From NCBI GenBank assembly GCA_963837105.1, contig CAWIMG010000026.1:248001-312000 (forward strand): a DNA stretch of 64,000 bases. Reading direction: 5' to 3'. Below the pieces are notes generated by a model, which searched no databases, was not told where the DNA came from, and saw nothing but the letters and a program-made list of their open reading frames with translations. Numbering within the stretch: the first letter of the stretch is position 1; the number at the start of each line of letters is the position of its first letter. Both the position numbers and the translations under genes were made by a program. Below are positions 61,517-64,000 of this stretch, one piece after another. Source of the stretch: UBA9676 sp963837105. GTDB lineage: Bacteria; Actinomycetota; Actinomycetes; Streptosporangiales; Streptosporangiaceae.

Positions 61517-61831
61517 CTGCAGCTGGACGGCGGGGCGTTTGTCCTGGGCCTGGAGCAGGCAGCCGGGACCACGGCGGAGGTGGTGGGCAAGCCGGCCCCT
61601 GCCTTCTACGCCGCCGCGCTGGCCCACCTGGGCGCCAGCGCCGCCAGCACGTTGATGGTGGGTGATGACATCGAGAACGACGTGCTCGCCGCCCAGCGCC
61701 AGGGGCTCACCGGGGTACTGGTCAAGACCGGCAAGTACCTGCCCCGCGCTCATCTGGGCGCCAGCGGCACCCCCGACCATGTCCTCGGCTCCTTTGCGGA
61801 CCTGCCCGCCTTGCTGGATCAGCTGCGGTGA
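61517..61831 (+). pseudogene. C-terminal remnant of a HAD-IIA-type hydrolase
   Basis: From 61517 the frame reads LQLDGGAFVLGLEQAAGTTAEVVGKPAPAFYAAALAHLGASAASTLMVGDDIENDVLAAQRQGLTGVLVKTGKY to TGA 61831. This is the motif III/IV half of a HAD phosphatase (HDHD2/NagD-like), with Lys in VGKPAP and the acidic pair in VGDDIENDV. The N-terminal ~150 residues with the nucleophile DxDGT are missing: upstream is the BASS transporter stop, 22 bases away. GTG 61580 could start a short product but it could not be an enzyme. Confidence 0.75.
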
Positions 61832-61854
61832 ACGCAGCAGGCCGGTCACCCCGG

Positions 61855-62211
61855 TCAGTCCAGGCACAGGCAGAACGGGTGCCCCGCCGGATCAAGAAAG
61901 ACCCGGAACGATGTGCCCGGCTGGTACTCGTGCTTGGTCGCGCCGAGATCGAGCACCGCCGCCTCAGCGGTGTCGAGGTCGTCGACGACCACGTCGAGAT
62001 GCATCTGCTGGGGCAGTTCCTGGGCCGGCCAGCTGGGCGGGGTATAGCCCTGCACCGGCTGGAAGCAGATGCACTGGCCGTACTCCGCGCGGACCTCGGC
62101 CCAGTCGTCAGAGATCTCAGTCTGCCAGTCCAGCAGCGCGCCGTAGAACGCCGCCAGGGCGCCCGGGTCCGGACAGTCGATGACGATGCTGGGGAACCGT
62201 GCGATAGCCAT
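61855..62211 (-). CDS. VOC/glyoxalase-like protein
   Basis: 118 residues, single glyoxalase_6-type unit: ARFPSIVIDCPDPGALAAFYGALLDWQTEISDDWAEV, QMHLDVVVDDLDTAEAAVLDLGATKHEY and FRVFLDPAGHPFCLCLD. His in QMHLDV sits at the metal position. The usual C-terminal Glu is replaced by Cys in PFCLC, as in many VOC proteins not acting as lyases. ATG 62211 is the start. It is convergent with the HAD remnant. No substrate can be proposed. Confidence 0.8.
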   Translation of the reverse strand: MAIARFPSIVIDCPDPGALAAFYGALLDWQTEISDDWAEVRAEYGQCICFQPVQGYTPPSWPAQELPQQMHLDVVVDDLDTAEAAVLDLGATKHEYQPGTSFRVFLDPAGHPFCLCLD

Positions 62212-62334
62212 GCCCGCACCGTACGCGCGGCCGCCGACAGTCACGGCCGGATGACACCCGGGACTCGTGACCTTGGTCCCTTGCCCGTCCATGCTGGGGC
62301 CTTGGACTGTTGTCTTGTGGGTGCCGGGCGAAAG

Positions 62335-63018
62335 ATGATGGCTGCCGCCGCCGCGGTGGCGGTCGTCTATGCATTCCTGGTGCGGCCCCGGCTCATGCGC
62401 TGGGGTGCGAGCGAGGAGGAAGTGACCGGGCCGTACCCGGGGGCTGAGCTGGTCCCCGAAGGCAACCGGGCGGCGACGATGGCGGTCACCATCGGTGCCC
62501 CGCCGGATCAGGTCTGGCCGTGGCTCGTCCAGCTGGGCGGGGATCGCGGGGGCTGGTACTCCTGGGATCGCCTCGACAACCGCGGCCGCCCGAGTGCCCG
62601 GGAAATCCATCCGGAATGGCAGGACCTCGCCCTCGGCGACTACGTGAAGTATGCGACCCGGAATGGGCCCGTGAACGCGTGGCAGGTGGCAGCCCTGGAA
62701 CCAGGCCGGTTCCTGGGACTGCACGGACTGAGCGATCTGCGGGGCCGCCCGCTTGATCCACAGCAGCCGCGGCCATCGGCCTACACCGAAGGGCTCTGGG
62801 GCTTCCTGCTGACGGAACTGCCAGGTGGCCGTACTCGCCTGGTCATCAGCGGCTACCAGGTCGCCCGCCCGCGATGGGTAGAAAGCTTCACCAACTACTG
62901 GCTCTACATCCCGCTCGTCTGGCCCATGCAGGCACGCATGCTGGCGGTGCTCAAGCGGAACATCGAGCGAGCGGCCGCGGCACCACCGGAAACGCCCCCG
63001 GCCGCGAGCACCGCATAG
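62335..63018 (+). CDS. Membrane-anchored SRPBCC-like protein
   Basis: About 227 residues. An N-terminal helix (MMAAAAAVAVVYAFLVRPRLM) is followed by a polyketide-cyclase/SRPBCC-type domain: ATMAVTIGAPPDQVWPWLVQLGGDRGGWYSWD, EWQDLALGDYVKYA, NAWQVAALEPGRFLGLHGL, LLTELPGGRTRLVISGYQVARP, and a helix RMLAVLKRNIERAA. This layout (PYPGAELVPEGNRAATMAVTI then WPWLVQLG..RGGWYSWD) is common in actinobacteria. ATG 62335 is taken; GTG 62317 is an alternative. Likely binds a hydrophobic ligand at the membrane. Function unknown. Confidence 0.72.
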   Translation: MMAAAAAVAVVYAFLVRPRLMRWGASEEEVTGPYPGAELVPEGNRAATMAVTIGAPPDQVWPWLVQLGGDRGGWYSWDRLDNRGRPSAREIHPEWQDLALGDYVKYATRNGPVNAWQVAALEPGRFLGLHGLSDLRGRPLDPQQPRPSAYTEGLWGFLLTELPGGRTRLVISGYQVARPRWVESFTNYWLYIPLVWPMQARMLAVLKRNIERAAAAPPETPPAASTA

Positions 63019-63026
63019 TCCAGTCC

Positions 63027-63497
63027 TCAGCTCACCGCTTTCGCCACGAGTGCGGCGATCTTTGCCTCCACCTCAGCGGTCAGCTCCGTCAGTGCGTAGG
63101 CGTTCGGCCACATGGCACCCTCGTCGAGGTGCGCCTTGTCGCTGAAGCCGAGCGTCGCGTACCTCGTCTTGAACTTCTGCGCGGGCTGGAAGAAGCAGAC
63201 GACGTTGCCATCCTTGGCGTACGCCGGCATCCCGTACCAGGTTCTCGGCGACAGGGCTGGCGCGCTGGCTTTGATGAGGGCATGGAGCCGCTCGGCCAGG
63301 GCGCGATCCGGTTCCTGCATTTCGGCGATCTTCTCGAGCACATCGCTTTCCCCGTCGGCCGCCGCAGCACGCGGGCCGCGGCGCGTGGCCACCTTCAGTT
63401 CCTGCGCGTGCTCCTTCATCGCGGCCCGTTCCTCGGCCGTGAATCCCCTCGACGCCCTGGCGGTGGTGCTCTCGGCGGGCTTCCCCGTGTCCTTCAT
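63027..63497 (-). CDS. DUF1801 / YdhG-like iron-chaperone-fold protein
   Basis: 156 residues. The first ~40 form a charged, Ala/Arg-rich tail (SRGFTAEERAAMKEHAQELK). The fold then reads VLEKIAEMQEPDRALAERLHALIKASAPALSPRTWYGMPAYAKDGNVVCFFQPAQKFKTRYATLGFSDKAHLDEG, with the hallmark WYGMPAY and the FGF-like LGFSD. Relatives are frataxin-fold proteins (Fra-like) or uncharacterised DUF1801 members. ATG 63497 is the start. It is convergent with the SRPBCC gene, nine bases between the stops. Confidence 0.8.
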   Translation of the reverse strand: MKDTGKPAESTTARASRGFTAEERAAMKEHAQELKVATRRGPRAAAADGESDVLEKIAEMQEPDRALAERLHALIKASAPALSPRTWYGMPAYAKDGNVVCFFQPAQKFKTRYATLGFSDKAHLDEGAMWPNAYALTELTAEVEAKIAALVAKAVS

Positions 63498-63617
63498 GGC
63501 CGCCTTCCTTCCCTGCCGGTCGTGATGCGGGCAATTCTCATGCTAGAGAGCCTGGCAATGGCGGTGGCTCTGCGGTAAGTGTCAGGATGATCCGGAACCG
63601 GCTGCAAGGAGGGTGTC

Positions 63618-64000
63618 ATGACCACCGATCAGGGTCCATATCCAGCTCAGTATCCGGTGCAGTTCGCCGTTGAATACCAGGACCGGCCGCTCAACCGGCT
63701 GACCTCGTTCTTCCGGATTTTCGTGATCATCCCGATCGCGATCGTGCTCAGCACCGTGGCCGGCGGGGAATACGGGGGAAACACCTCCGCGCTCCACCAC
63801 CCCACCATGTCCTCCGCCGCCGCGGGCGTGGGCGGCCTGCTGTTCTTCGGCCCGCTACTGATGATCTTGTTCAGGCAGAAGTACCCCCGCTGGTGGTTCG
63901 ACTGGAACATCGAACTGCTGCGCTTCATCAACCGGGTGGGGACCTACCTGGCCCTGATGAACGACAACTACCCGTTGACCGACGAGCACCAGTGGGTCCA
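63618..64000 (+). CDS. DUF4389 membrane protein (3' truncated by window)
   Basis: The frame is open from ATG 63618 to the right edge, 127 codons visible. AAGGAGGG (63607-63613) lies five bases upstream. The product begins MTTDQGPYPAQYPVQFAVEYQDRPLNRLTSFFRIFVIIPIAIVLSTVAGG, with a Pro/Tyr-rich lead, the DUF4389 RPLNRLTSFFRIF motif and helix 1. A second helix GVGGLLFFGPLLMILFRQKYPRWWFDWNIELLRF follows, then RVGTYLALMNDNYPLTDEHQWV. These match the DUF4389 two- to three-helix domain. Function unknown; members are abundant in actinobacteria, often next to envelope genes. Confidence 0.8.
   Translation, partial: MTTDQGPYPAQYPVQFAVEYQDRPLNRLTSFFRIFVIIPIAIVLSTVAGGEYGGNTSALHHPTMSSAAAGVGGLLFFGPLLMILFRQKYPRWWFDWNIELLRFINRVGTYLALMNDNYPLTDEHQWV

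Overview
The window is very GC-rich, with codon third positions almost all G or C, frequent GTG starts and short AGGAGG-type ribosome sites. Its families (F420/PPOX protein, MhuD-like heme oxygenase, TreY/TreZ, LURP-one protein, two-domain universal stress protein, IclR and XRE-cupin regulators) point to a soil-type high-GC actinobacterium, perhaps near Streptosporangiales or Frankiales. I cannot fix the genus. I saw no rRNA, tRNA, CRISPR array, transposase or phage gene.

Layout. 1-3552: end of a membrane glycosyltransferase-like protein, then a surface-sugar operon (UDP-sugar dehydrogenase, GT2, NAD-sugar epimerase). 3655-8668: glgX-treY followed by a collapsed treZ. 8711-11312: ABC-2 exporter. 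11475-15509: frameshifted PLP decarboxylase, a papain-fold-like protein, two acetyltransferases and a PPOX protein. 15600-18976: acyl-CoA dehydrogenase / CoA-transferase / ornithine-cyclodeaminase-family operon. 19012-35824: mixed single genes (aldo-keto reductase, Kelch lipoprotein, GT1, YjbR, RidA, VOC, hydrolase, MhuD-like, lipase, CrtI-like oxidoreductase, Usp) with many decayed genes between them.

35976-57143 is the most coherent part: a one-carbon / methylated-amine locus. A divergent promoter region (51916-52103) separates a rightward operon (glutamine-synthetase-like gene, three split glutamate-synthase modules, one unknown coupled gene) from a leftward one (XRE-cupin regulator, four sarcosine-oxidase-type subunits, formate-THF ligase, an acyl-CoA-dehydrogenase-fold protein, a DUF1989-GcvT fusion). 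Gene content matches the N-methylglutamate route: GMA synthetase makes gamma-glutamylmethylamide, MgsABC makes N-methylglutamate, MgdABCD oxidises it with the methyl group passing to tetrahydrofolate, and Fhs handles formyl-THF. Upstream lie an amino-acid permease, a DAO-type flavoprotein, an IclR regulator and a flavin reductase. An inverted repeat TTGCC-N5-GGCAA lies in front of the regulator/oxidoreductase pair and of the reductase. The acyl-CoA-dehydrogenase-fold protein lacks the usual catalytic Glu, so with the flavin reductase it could be a two-component monooxygenase feeding the pathway. That is inference.

57202-64000: small membrane protein, P450, a fused universal stress protein, class I amidotransferase, BASS-type transporter, HAD remnant, VOC protein, SRPBCC protein, DUF1801 protein and the start of a DUF4389 protein. 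At least seven genes in the window are broken by frameshifts, stops or internal deletions. This suggests either genome erosion or draft-assembly error; raw reads would decide.
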